A stretch of 64,000 bases of DNA from Mycolicibacterium porcinum (GTDB lineage: Bacteria; Actinomycetota; Actinomycetes; Mycobacteriales; Mycobacteriaceae): the NCBI GenBank assembly GCA_002086835.1, contig MVIG01000011.1, forward strand, positions 62,001-126,000, in the 5' to 3' direction. Below, one piece after another: positions 53,824-62,117 of this stretch. Made by a program: the position numbers and the translations under genes. Numbering within the stretch: the stretch's first letter is position 1; each line of letters begins with the position of its first letter. A model generated the notes under the pieces. That model saw nothing but the letters and a program-made list of their open reading frames with translations. It was not told the DNA's origin and did not search any database.

Positions 53824-54381
53824 GTGAATGAACCTGTACCCGCGCAGCGGGAAGCATCAGTCGAAGACACCTCGACCCGCCACCGAATCCTGGTGGCGAC
53901 AGCCGAGGTGCTGGCCCGCAGCGGCCAGACCAAGCTGAGCCTCTCCGAGGTGGCGCTGCAGGCCGGGGTCTCCCGGCCCACGCTGTACCGCTGGTTTGCC
54001 GACAAACAGGAACTTCTCGACGCGTTCGGCACCTACGAGCGCGAGATGTTCGACCACGGCATCAGCCGCGCCACCGTCGGCCTGCGCGGCACCGAGAAGC
54101 TCGATGCCGCACTGCGTTTCATCGTGCAGTACCAGCAGTCATATTCCGGGGTCCGGCTGGTCGACATCGAGCCCGAAGTCGTCATCGCCCAGTTGGCCAA
54201 CGTGATACCGCTGATGCGGGCCCGCCTGCTCAAACTCCTGTCGGGCGCCAACGCCCCGGTCAAGGCCGCCACCGCGATCCGGGTCGCGGTCTCGCACTAC
54301 ATCGTGCGCAGCGATGACGGTGATCAATTCCTGGCGCAACTGCGCCACGCCGTCGGCATCAAGCAGCCCGACACCAACTGA
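53824..54381 (+). CDS. TetR-family regulator, paralogue 2
   Basis: A 185-residue TetR regulator with helix-turn-helix LSLSEVALQAGVSRPTLYRWF, practically identical in the recognition helix to the first paralogue (48629). Ligand-domain sequence diverges more (GTYEREMFDHGISRATV), suggesting the same operator but a different or altered ligand. Start GTG at 53824. It lies between the kinase-like gene and the aldehyde dehydrogenase gene; there is no dyad of the shared type directly in front of it, so it is probably transcribed from site D. Confidence 0.9.
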   Translation: MNEPVPAQREASVEDTSTRHRILVATAEVLARSGQTKLSLSEVALQAGVSRPTLYRWFADKQELLDAFGTYEREMFDHGISRATVGLRGTEKLDAALRFIVQYQQSYSGVRLVDIEPEVVIAQLANVIPLMRARLLKLLSGANAPVKAATAIRVAVSHYIVRSDDGDQFLAQLRHAVGIKQPDTN

Positions 54382-54477
54382 TCTTCCACTGAAATTTCGT
54401 CCGTCCGCACCTCCTGACGTCGCCAACAAGACTCTACGATCGCAGAGACTTATCGATCGGTCAATCCTTTCTTCAAA

Positions 54478-54509
54478 GGGGTGACACGACACGCATTTTT
54501 TGTAAAGCT
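54478..54509. promoter_or_regulatory. Regulon dyad, site E
   Basis: GGGGTGACA (54478-54486), 14 bp, TGTAAAGCT (54501-54509), upstream of the aldehyde dehydrogenase ATG at 54517. It is the only site between co-directional genes. Confidence 0.7.
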
Positions 54510-54516
54510 GTGTCCC

Positions 54517-56001
54517 ATGACTCAGGTGCAGAGCGACACCGGCGTGCTCGCCGGCGACGAGCGGATGCTGATCGACGGCGAACTCCAATACACCGGCAGC
54601 GGTGCGAAATTCGACGTGATCCACCCCGCCAGCGAGCAGGCGGCCGGTCAGGCGACCGACGGGACGGTGGCCGATGTCGAGCGTGCCGTCGGCGCGGCCC
54701 GACGCGCCTTCGACGAAACCGACTGGAGCCGCGACGTCGACTTCCGCTACCACTGCCTGATGCAGCTGCACGACGCGTTGGAAGCCGACAAGGAGCGGCT
54801 GCGTCGCATCCTGGTGACCGAGGTCGGCTGCCCGGTGACCGTCACGGGCTCACAGATCGAGGACCCGATCGGCGAGGTCAAGCACTGGGCCGAGCACGGG
54901 AAGAACTTCGACTACGTCGTCGACAACGGCGTGCACCAGACCCAGCTGGGCCCGGCGCGACGCAAGATCGCCTACGAACCGGTCGGCGTGGTCGGCGCGA
55001 TCACCCCCTGGAACGTGCCGTTCTACCTCAACATCGCCGAGACGGTGCCTGCGCTGATGGCAGGCAACACCGTGGTGCTCAAGCCGGCCCAGCTCACCCC
55101 GTGGTCGGGCACCGAGTTGGGCCGCATCGTCGCCGAGCACACCGACATCCCGGCCGGTGTGTTCAATGTCGTGGTCTCCAATGCCAACGAGGTCGGTGCC
55201 GCGCTCTCTGCCGACCCGCGCGTCGACATGATCACCTTCACCGGATCGACCGCGACAGGTCGCGCCATCTTGGCCGCGGGGGCGTCCACGGTCAAGAAGA
55301 CCATGCTCGAGCTGGGCGGCAAGTCCGCCCACATCGTGCTCGACGATGCCGACTTCAACTCGGCACTGCCGATCGCGGCGATGATGGCGTGCGTCATGAG
55401 CGGGCAGTCCTGCATTCTGCCCAGCCGCATCCTGCTCCCCCGCAGCCGTTACGACGAGGGCATCGAACTCCTCAAAGGCGCGATGGAGAACTTCCCGGTC
55501 GGCGATCCGTGGACTCCCGGCATCATGCAGGGCCCGCAAATCAGCGCCACCCAGCGCGAAAAGGTGCTCGGGCTCATCAAATCCGGCATCGATTCGGGCG
55601 CCCGGCTGGTCACCGGCGGCGGCATCCCGGACAACCTGCCGACGGGTTACTTCACCCAGCCCACCCTGCTCGCCGACGTCGACCCCGATTCGCAGGTCGC
55701 CCAGGAGGAGATCTTCGGCCCCGTGCTGACGGTCACCCCGTACGACTCCGACGACGAGGCGGTCGCCATCGCCAACAACTCCATTTACGGCCTGTCCGGG
55801 GAGGTTTCGTCCGCGGACGTGGACCGCGCCTTCGCGATCGCGCGACGCATCCGGACCGGCAACGTGACCATCAACAGCCGCAGCCACTTCGGCATCAACA
55901 GCCCCTTCGGCGGCTCCAAGCAGAGTGGCCTGGGCCGGCGCAACGGCGAGGAAGGCTTCAAGGAGTACTTCGAGTCCAAGACCATCGGAATGCCCGAGTA
56001 G
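54517..56001 (+). CDS. Aldehyde dehydrogenase
   Basis: A 494-residue NAD(P)-dependent aldehyde dehydrogenase. Motifs are TPWNVPF (about 163-169), FTGSTATG, the general base Glu265 in LELGGKS and the nucleophile Cys299 in SGQSCI. The ATG at 54517 gives the usual N-terminus; an ATG-equivalent at 54481 would lie in the operator. It would oxidise the aldehyde from a side chain or from aldol cleavage. The stop overlaps the GTG of the next gene by one base. Confidence 0.92.
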   Translation: MTQVQSDTGVLAGDERMLIDGELQYTGSGAKFDVIHPASEQAAGQATDGTVADVERAVGAARRAFDETDWSRDVDFRYHCLMQLHDALEADKERLRRILVTEVGCPVTVTGSQIEDPIGEVKHWAEHGKNFDYVVDNGVHQTQLGPARRKIAYEPVGVVGAITPWNVPFYLNIAETVPALMAGNTVVLKPAQLTPWSGTELGRIVAEHTDIPAGVFNVVVSNANEVGAALSADPRVDMITFTGSTATGRAILAAGASTVKKTMLELGGKSAHIVLDDADFNSALPIAAMMACVMSGQSCILPSRILLPRSRYDEGIELLKGAMENFPVGDPWTPGIMQGPQISATQREKVLGLIKSGIDSGARLVTGGGIPDNLPTGYFTQPTLLADVDPDSQVAQEEIFGPVLTVTPYDSDDEAVAIANNSIYGLSGEVSSADVDRAFAIARRIRTGNVTINSRSHFGINSPFGGSKQSGLGRRNGEEGFKEYFESKTIGMPE

Positions 56002-56408
56002 TGAGCGAGCATGCCGACATCTCGGCCCTGCTGTACCGGTACGCCCGGGCCGTGGACTCCAAGGACTGGGAGCTGTACCGGTCGGTGTTCACCGAGGACG
56101 CCCAGATCGACTACTCGTCGGCGGGCGCCATCGTCGGGACACGTGACGAGGTGGTCGACTGGTTCGCCGCCAACTTCGGCGTCATCCCGTGGTCCATGCA
56201 CTACATCACCAACATCGAGGTCTTGGACACCGATGGGGACGCCGCGACGGTGCGGGCGATGTTCTACAACCCCATGCAGTTGCCGGGGATGGCGGAGATG
56301 AGTGCTTGCGGCGGGCACTACCACCACGAACTGGTGCGCACACCCGATGGCTGGCGCAGCCGCCGCCTGCGCGAGGAGAACCTCTGGTTCACCAACCCGC
56401 CGAGGTAG
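56001..56408 (+). CDS. SnoaL-like (NTF2-fold) protein
   Basis: A 135-residue NTF2-fold protein. It has the typical pattern DISALLYRYARAVDSKDWELYRSVF (quoted as YARAVDSKDW and YRSVFTED), ISSAG-type strands, and the C-terminal HYHHELVRTPDGWRSRRL. Family members include dehydratases, isomerases and non-catalytic proteins. The GTG at 56001 overlaps the aldehyde dehydrogenase TAG (TAGTG), so translation is coupled. It closes the island. Confidence 0.83.
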   Translation: MSEHADISALLYRYARAVDSKDWELYRSVFTEDAQIDYSSAGAIVGTRDEVVDWFAANFGVIPWSMHYITNIEVLDTDGDAATVRAMFYNPMQLPGMAEMSACGGHYHHELVRTPDGWRSRRLREENLWFTNPPR

Positions 56409-56417
56409 GCCGACTGC

Positions 56418-56513
56418 CGAGACTGTCTACAGCTCATCGAGACTGCGTACAGATCGCCATTTTCCGCGGAAACGCGATCTGGGCGCCGTCTCGGTGATCT
56501 GGGCGCAGTCTCG
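56418..56513. terminator. Large hairpin with tandem 20-bp units in each arm
   Basis: The left arm has two 20-bp units (56418-56437 and 56438-56457), both starting CGAGACTG. The right arm has two inverted units (56474-56493 and 56494-56513), both ending GTCTCG. The arms pair with some mismatches around a 16-nt loop (56458-56473). It fills the space between the convergent SnoaL-like gene and rlmN and probably acts as a bidirectional terminator. Confidence 0.65.
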
Positions 56514-56524
56514 GCGCAGAAAAC

Positions 56525-57616
56525 TCAGCCTTCGGCGGCCAACTGACCGCAGGCCGCGGCGATTTCCCGTCCCCTGGTGTCGCGCACCGTGCACGACACC
56601 CCCTTGGCCTGAACCCGTTTGACGAACTCACGTTCGACCGGTTTGGGACTGGCGTCCCACTTGCTGCCGGGCGTGGGGTTGAGCGGGATGAGATTGACAT
56701 GCACCAGCTGACCCAGCTTGCTGTGCAGTTTCTTGCCCAAAAGGTCCGCGCGCCAAGGCTGGTCGTTGATGTCGCGGATCAACGCGTATTCGATGGACAC
56801 GCGCCGGCCGGTGACGTCGGCGTAGTACCGCGCGGCATCTAGGACCTCGTCGACGCTCCACCGGTTGTTCACCGGCACCAGGGTGTCGCGGAGTTCGTCA
56901 TCGGGGGTGTGCAGAGACACAGCCAGGGTGACGCCGAGGCGCTCGTCGGCGAGCTTGCGGATGGCCGGGGCCAGACCCACCGTCGAGACGGTCACCGACC
57001 GGGCGCTGATCCCGAAACCGTTCGGCGGCGGGGCGATGATGCGTTTGACGGCGGCGACCACCCGGTTGTAGTTGGCCAGCGGTTCGCCCATACCCATGAA
57101 GACGATGTTCGACAGCCGCCCATCATGTTCGAGTCGCATCGCCGACGACGCCGCCCGGACCTGTTCGAGGATCTCGGCCGTGGACAGGTTGCGCATCAGG
57201 CCGCCCTGCCCGGTGGCACAGAACGGACAGGCCATGCCGCAGCCGGCCTGCGAGGAGATGCACAGGGTGTTGCGCTGCGGATAGCGCATCAGCACCGACT
57301 CGAACGTCGTGCCGTCACCCGCGCGCCACAGCGTCTTGCGGGTCTCCCCCGCATCGCACTGGATCTGCTTCACCGGATCGATCAGTGTCGGGAACAGCGC
57401 CTCGGCGACCTGGTCACGCACGGCGGCCGGCAGATCGGTCATCTGTTTGGGGTCGGCGATCAGACGGCCGTAGTACTGGTTGGCCAGTTGCTTGGCACGG
57501 AATTTCGGCAACCCCAGTTCTGCGACCGCCGCCGTACGGCCGTCCTCGTCGAGATCGGCGAGGTGCCGTGGCGGCATACCGCGCCGGGGGGCTTCGAAAA
57601 CCAATTCCTGCTTCAT
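56525..57616 (-). CDS. rlmN: Dual-specificity 23S rRNA/tRNA adenine-C2 methyltransferase RlmN
   Basis: A radical-SAM methyltransferase of 363 residues that modifies A2503 of 23S rRNA and A37 of some tRNAs. The 4Fe-4S/SAM motif is Cys126-x3-Cys130-x2-Cys133 (CGMACPFC). [17 protein letters not shown] and the C-terminal Cys in AAACGQL (methyl-carrier region) are present. The ATG at 57616 has GGAAAG upstream; the open frame to 57766 overlaps the LysR gene. Confidence 0.96.
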   Translation of the reverse strand: MKQELVFEAPRRGMPPRHLADLDEDGRTAAVAELGLPKFRAKQLANQYYGRLIADPKQMTDLPAAVRDQVAEALFPTLIDPVKQIQCDAGETRKTLWRAGDGTTFESVLMRYPQRNTLCISSQAGCGMACPFCATGQGGLMRNLSTAEILEQVRAASSAMRLEHDGRLSNIVFMGMGEPLANYNRVVAAVKRIIAPPPNGFGISARSVTVSTVGLAPAIRKLADERLGVTLAVSLHTPDDELRDTLVPVNNRWSVDEVLDAARYYADVTGRRVSIEYALIRDINDQPWRADLLGKKLHSKLGQLVHVNLIPLNPTPGSKWDASPKPVEREFVKRVQAKGVSCTVRDTRGREIAAACGQLAAEG

Positions 57617-57629
57617 GTTCTTTCCAGTA

Positions 57630-58508
57630 TCAGGCTTGTCCGGCGAGAACGTCGTGAACCGTCCGTTCCACAGTGTCCAGGACATCGGTGTCCACTCCGG
57701 CGCGACCGCGGACGAAGACCGATGCACGGCTGGCCGGCGGCAGCCCCTCGGCCAGACACAGCCCATCGGGCAGGCGGCCGATCATCGGCAGCAGTGCCAC
57801 GCCCAGACCGGAGCGCACCGCTGCGAACAAGCCCGACAGGTCGGCGGATTCCGCGGCGATGCGGTAGTCGATGCCACACCGTTCGAGCGTGGCGAACGTG
57901 GGTTCGCGCAATGTGCACGGCTCGGAGAACATCACCACGGGCAACGGCTCATTAGCCTGCGCATCGGCTGAATTGCTCCTCGCGTGCGCAGCGAAGCCGC
58001 GGCCCGAAACCCACTTCAGCGCAAGCGTTCCGGAGGCATGAGCGGGATCCAGTCCGGAGCCGTCGAGCATCACGGCCAGATCGACCAGACCGTGTTCGAT
58101 GGCATCGGCGAGCATCACGTTGCGGTCGAGGCGGAACCGCAACCGCCAGTTGGGCAACCGCTCGCCCAGCGCTGACGTGAGGGCGGGCAGAATGACGTCG
58201 GCGCCGTGCTCGGTGGCGCCGATCAGCAACATCTGCTCCTCTGCCGCACCGAGATCGGCCAATGCCGCGTCGTGCGCGGCGAGGATGCTGCGCGCGTGAC
58301 CGAGGGCACGATGCCCCAGTTCGGTGAACGCGACACCGCGGCCGGAGCGTTCGACGACGGGACCGCCGACGACGGCTTCGATCCGGCGCATGTGCTGGCT
58401 GACCGCGGACTGCGTCATGTGCAACACCGCAGCGGCGCGGTGAAACCCGCCACAGTCCGCCACTGCCACCAGGCTGCGCAGCGGAGCGATGTCCAGCACC
58501 TGACCCAT
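57630..58508 (-). CDS. LysR-family transcriptional regulator
   Basis: A 292-residue LysR regulator. The N-terminal winged helix ([35 protein letters not shown], residues 9-43, key motif [13 protein letters not shown]) precedes a periplasmic-binding-protein-like effector domain. It is divergent from an EamA-type exporter gene, the usual arrangement for LysR control of a metabolite exporter. It sits 13 bp upstream of rlmN on the same strand. Confidence 0.9.
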   Translation of the reverse strand: MGQVLDIAPLRSLVAVADCGGFHRAAAVLHMTQSAVSQHMRRIEAVVGGPVVERSGRGVAFTELGHRALGHARSILAAHDAALADLGAAEEQMLLIGATEHGADVILPALTSALGERLPNWRLRFRLDRNVMLADAIEHGLVDLAVMLDGSGLDPAHASGTLALKWVSGRGFAAHARSNSADAQANEPLPVVMFSEPCTLREPTFATLERCGIDYRIAAESADLSGLFAAVRSGLGVALLPMIGRLPDGLCLAEGLPPASRASVFVRGRAGVDTDVLDTVERTVHDVLAGQA

Positions 58509-58603
58509 GCCGCCAACGTACTCCGATCAGCGCATACGATCAAAAACTTGCGCATTCCTGCCATTCGCCGAGTTATTCCGCCGCAACGATTAGCGTCTGC
58601 GAT

Positions 58604-58615
58604 CAATCGCGATTG
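58604..58615. promoter_or_regulatory. Perfect 12-bp palindrome between LysR and EamA genes
   Basis: CAATCGCGATTG is a complete palindrome 49 bp before the exporter start at 58664. It is in the region expected to hold the LysR site and may be its operator. Confidence 0.4.
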
Positions 58616-58663
58616 CCGATAATCGTTGGACCGGCGGTAGGCGGCTCGCCGACGATGGGGATC

Positions 58664-59656
58664 ATGGCGACGACTGCAGTGCGCACGCGAGGAGCAATTC
58701 GGCCGATGCCGATGCGCACGGCCACGACCGTGACGTTCTTCTACGCCCTGGGCTACCCGATCGGCAATCTGGCGGTACACGCCCTGTCCCCGATGGCGGT
58801 GCTGGCCTTCCGATTCGGGTTGGCGGGCGTGTTCCTCGGCACCTGGGCTGCGCTGGCCCGGGTCCGCTTTCCCACCGGCCGCAAGCTGCTCCACGTCGGA
58901 GTCGCGGGTCTGCTCATGCAGGCCGTGCAGTTCTGCGCGCTCTACATCGCGATTCAGCACGGCGCGCCGGCGGTGCTGTGCGCGGTCGTCATCGCGATGA
59001 ATCCCGTCGCGACGGCGTTGCTGGCCGCGGTGTTCCTGCGCGACCGGCTGACGCCGCGCCGGGTGCTCGCCTTGGTGCTGGGCGTCGCCGCCGTGCTGGC
59101 GGCCTGCGCTACACGACTGATGGCCTCGGGTGGGATCGACCCGGCGGTCGGATTGTTGTTGGTGGCGCTGCTCGGCCTGGCTGCCGGCGGGGTCTATCAG
59201 CAGAGGTTCTGCTCCGATGTCGACTTCCGGGCCTCGACGTCGGTCCAGAACGCCGTCGCGTTCATCCCCGCTCTGGCGCTCGCGCTCACCACACCGGTCG
59301 AGGTGCACGACGTCACGAAGGCGGTGCTGGCGGTGGCGGGCGTGGTGCTGCTCAATGCCATGCTCGGGGTGTCGCTGTACGTGCGGGCGATCAATCTGCA
59401 CGGCGCTTCGGCGGTCGCGATGCTGTTCTGCGTCATCCCCGCGGTCGCCGGGGTGTTGTCCTGGTTCATGCTCGGCGAGCGGGTGAACCTCGGCATCGCC
59501 GCGGGACTGGTCCTCGGCGCGATCGCGTGCTGGTTGAACGCGTCAGGTGCGCGCGGCGACCGCCGTTCAGGCGAGAAGCGTCAGGACGATCCAGCCGACG
59601 ACGGCAGAGGGCAGCATCGCATCGATGCGGTCCATGATCCCGCCGTGGCCGGGTAG
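58664..59656 (+). CDS. EamA/DMT-family transporter
   Basis: A 330-residue membrane protein with ten hydrophobic segments in two EamA halves (first FFYALGYPIGNLAVHALSP; second VGLLLVALLGLAAGG to LVLGAIACWLNA). It probably exports an amino acid or small metabolite under control of the divergent LysR protein. The ATG at 58664 has GGGGA upstream; 58655 is possible. The last 30 residues are hydrophilic and overlap the opposite cdsA gene by 90 bp, so the natural stop may have been lost by mutation. Confidence 0.85.
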   Translation: MATTAVRTRGAIRPMPMRTATTVTFFYALGYPIGNLAVHALSPMAVLAFRFGLAGVFLGTWAALARVRFPTGRKLLHVGVAGLLMQAVQFCALYIAIQHGAPAVLCAVVIAMNPVATALLAAVFLRDRLTPRRVLALVLGVAAVLAACATRLMASGGIDPAVGLLLVALLGLAAGGVYQQRFCSDVDFRASTSVQNAVAFIPALALALTTPVEVHDVTKAVLAVAGVVLLNAMLGVSLYVRAINLHGASAVAMLFCVIPAVAGVLSWFMLGERVNLGIAAGLVLGAIACWLNASGARGDRRSGEKRQDDPADDGRGQHRIDAVHDPAVAG

Positions 59657-60445
59657 CAGCGTCCCCATGTCCTTGATGCCGAGGTCGCGCTTGATCTGCG
59701 ATTCGACCAGGTCGCCCAGCACGCCGGTGATCACCAGCAACAGGCCCAGCGGAGCGCCCACCCATGCGGGCTTGTCCAGCAGGAACGCCACCGAGAGGAC
59801 AGCCGCGGTGATGCCGAACACCAGCGAGCCGCCGAGGCCCTCCCAGGACTTCTTCGGGCTGATCGCCGGCGCCAGCAGGTGCTTGCCGAACAGGACGCCC
59901 GCGACATAACCGCCGATGTCGGCGAAGACGACCGTCACGATGATGGTGAAAACCCTGGCACCGCCGTGGTCGGCGAAGATCAGGAGCGCGGTGAAGGCCG
60001 CGAAAAACGGCACCCACGTGGCAAGCAGGACCGTGGCGGCGATGTCACGCAGATAGTTGACTGGTTGCTGGTCCAGGCCTTGCCCGACCAGGCGCCACAC
60101 CATGCAGACGACGATCGTTCCGCCGTAGGCGCCCACCAGGCCGAGCGCGCCGTACGGCCAGGTCAGCCAGATCATCGCCTGGCCGCCGAGGAGCAGCGGG
60201 ATGGCGGGCAACGCGTAACCGTGCTCGCGCAGCCGCCGGATCACCTCGTGGGTGGCGATGGCGATGGCCACCGCGAGCAACGGCAGCCACCAAATCGGCG
60301 CGAACAGGAGCGTCCCGATCGCCATGGCGCCGAGGACGACGCCGACGGCGATGGCAGCCGGCAGGTCACGGCCGGCCCGGGACTGTTTTTTCTGCGGTTC
60401 TCCGACCGGTGTGTCTGTCACGAAAGGTATTTGCTGATCGGCCAT
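59567..60445 (-). CDS. cdsA: Phosphatidate cytidylyltransferase
   Basis: Makes CDP-diacylglycerol for phospholipid synthesis. The 292 residues contain several transmembrane segments and the C-terminal signature ESQIKRDLGIKDMGTLLPGHGG with DRID. The ATG at 60445 overlaps the frr stop by one base (TGATG). It is in the conserved pyrH-frr-cdsA operon. Confidence 0.97.
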   Translation of the reverse strand: MADQQIPFVTDTPVGEPQKKQSRAGRDLPAAIAVGVVLGAMAIGTLLFAPIWWLPLLAVAIAIATHEVIRRLREHGYALPAIPLLLGGQAMIWLTWPYGALGLVGAYGGTIVVCMVWRLVGQGLDQQPVNYLRDIAATVLLATWVPFFAAFTALLIFADHGGARVFTIIVTVVFADIGGYVAGVLFGKHLLAPAISPKKSWEGLGGSLVFGITAAVLSVAFLLDKPAWVGAPLGLLLVITGVLGDLVESQIKRDLGIKDMGTLLPGHGGIMDRIDAMLPSAVVGWIVLTLLA

Positions 60446-61002
60446 CAGACCTCCAGCAGTTCGCCTTCCTTGTGCTTGACCAGGTCATCGATCTGGCTGG
60501 TGTAGGTGTGGGTGGACTTGTCGAGGTCCTTCTCGGCCCGTCCGACCTCGTCCTCGCCGGCTTCGCCGTCCTTCTTGATCCGGCTCAGCTCTTCCATCGC
60601 CTTGCGGCGGATGTTGCGCACCGACACCTTGGCGTCCTCACCCTTGGACTTGGCCTGCTTGACCAGGTCGCGGCGGCGTTCCTCGGTGAGCTGCGGAATG
60701 GAGATCCGGATGATGCTGCCGTCGTTGGTCGGGTTGACCCCGAGGTCGGAGTTGCGGATCGCGTCCTCGATCGGCTTGAGCTGCGCGGCCTCGTAGGGCT
60801 TGATGACGACCATGCGCGCCTCGGGCACGTTGATGCTCGCCATCTGCGTGATCGGCGTCATCGCCCCGTAGTAGTCGATGTTGATGCGGGAGAACATCCC
60901 CGGATTGGCCCGGCCGGTCCGAATGGTGGCCAGGTCGTCACGGGCCACACTCACGGCCTTTTCCATCTTCTCTTCAGCGTCGAAGAGAGTTTCGTCGATC
61001 AC
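60445..61002 (-). CDS. frr: Ribosome recycling factor
   Basis: Splits post-termination ribosomes together with EF-G. The 185-residue protein has the typical coiled-coil/hinge pattern: [11 protein letters not shown] near residue 26, [37 protein letters not shown] and [12 protein letters not shown]. The gene is 15 bp downstream of pyrH. Confidence 0.98.
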   Translation of the reverse strand: MIDETLFDAEEKMEKAVSVARDDLATIRTGRANPGMFSRINIDYYGAMTPITQMASINVPEARMVVIKPYEAAQLKPIEDAIRNSDLGVNPTNDGSIIRISIPQLTEERRRDLVKQAKSKGEDAKVSVRNIRRKAMEELSRIKKDGEAGEDEVGRAEKDLDKSTHTYTSQIDDLVKHKEGELLEV

Positions 61003-61017
61003 GTCGGCTTCTCCCGT

Positions 61018-61767
61018 TTAGGTGGTGACCAGTGTTCCGATCTTCTCACCCGCCACCGCGCGGGCGATATTGCCTTCGGTCAGCAGGTTGAACACCAGCA
61101 TCGGCATCCGGTTGTCCATGCACAAACTGAAGGCGGTGGCGTCCGCGACCCGCAGGCCGCGATCGATGACCTCGCGATGGCTGACCTCGGTGAGCAGCTC
61201 GGCGTTGGGATCCTCGCGCGGGTCGGCGGTGTAGACGCCGTCGACGGCCTTGGCCATCAGTACCACGTCGGCCCCGATTTCGAGGGCACGCTGCGCGGCG
61301 GTGGTGTCGGTGGAGAAGTACGGAAGGCCCATGCCGGCACCGAAGATGACGACGCGACCCTTTTCGAGGTGCCGCACGGCCCGCAGCGGGATGTACGGCT
61401 CGGCGACCTGGCCCATGGTGATGGCGGTCTGCACGCGGGTGTCGATGCCCTCTTTCTGCAGGAAGTCCTGCAGCGCAAGGCTGTTCATCACGGTTCCGAG
61501 CATGCCCATATAGTCACTGCGCGTGCGCTCCATGCCGCGCTGCTGCAGCTGGGCGCCGCGGAAGAAGTTGCCGCCGCCGATCACGACCGCGACCTGGACG
61601 CCGCTGCGCACCACCGCAGCGATCTGGCGGGCCACCTGATGCACGACATCGGGGTCGAGGCCGACCTCGCCGCCGCCGAACATCTCTCCGCCAAGCTTGA
61701 GCAGGACCCTCGTGTAGAAGGGACGGATGGGTGCTGCGCCCTCGCCGGTGATATTCGGATCCGCCAT
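61018..61767 (-). CDS. pyrH: UMP kinase
   Basis: Amino-acid-kinase-fold UMP kinase of 249 residues. Motifs are [44 protein letters not shown] and [21 protein letters not shown]. The ATG at 61767 has GAGGAG upstream and is preferred over an in-frame ATG at 61803, which lies within a hairpin. It is first in the pyrH-frr-cdsA operon. Confidence 0.97.
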   Translation of the reverse strand: MADPNITGEGAAPIRPFYTRVLLKLGGEMFGGGEVGLDPDVVHQVARQIAAVVRSGVQVAVVIGGGNFFRGAQLQQRGMERTRSDYMGMLGTVMNSLALQDFLQKEGIDTRVQTAITMGQVAEPYIPLRAVRHLEKGRVVIFGAGMGLPYFSTDTTAAQRALEIGADVVLMAKAVDGVYTADPREDPNAELLTEVSHREVIDRGLRVADATAFSLCMDNRMPMLVFNLLTEGNIARAVAGEKIGTLVTT

Positions 61768-61792
61768 GGGTCTCCTCGGCACTCCTCGCATG

Positions 61793-61831
61793 TAGAGAGC
61801 CACCCCGGGTTACCCCTGGACGGCCTCTCTA
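61793..61831. promoter_or_regulatory. Inverted repeat in the pyrH leader
   Basis: TAGAGAG (61793-61799) and CTCTCTA (61825-61831) are perfect inverted repeats flanking a GC-rich 25-bp loop, 26 bp upstream of pyrH. It may be a leader hairpin, an attenuator or the remains of an upstream terminator. Confidence 0.35.
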
Positions 61832-62117
61832 TCCTGCCCTATGGCGGGCAGCACACCTAGTTGGGGGGAGCCGTTCCTGTAGGCAGATGCGAGCAAATCT
61901 CTCTGTCTGTTGATGGGTGCGCTTGCTCTCGTGGGCGGGGATGGTTTCGCCCCGGAGGTTGGGCACCGGCGGGGTGGCGTAGCGATCGCCGCTGCCCAAC
62001 GTCGTCGATGATCGATGTCGGACCCGTGTGCGACGGTGGGGTTGTGAAGCATCCTGATGGGAGAACCCACGAGCGTCTGCTAGCGCACGAGGTGGGCGAT
62101 CACTGCGGCGAAGCCGG
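61832..62117. other. Intergenic region before tnpB
   Basis: No convincing gene is seen in these 286 bp. No tnpA transposase (tyrosine or serine type) is recognisable. The region presumably includes the pyrH promoter and the left end of the tnpB element, whose boundary I cannot define. Confidence 0.4.

Noticed and set aside
54510-56408. 632-codon frame running through the aldehyde dehydrogenase
   Set aside because: Only the last 135 codons are protein-like; the rest is a shadow of the aldehyde dehydrogenase.
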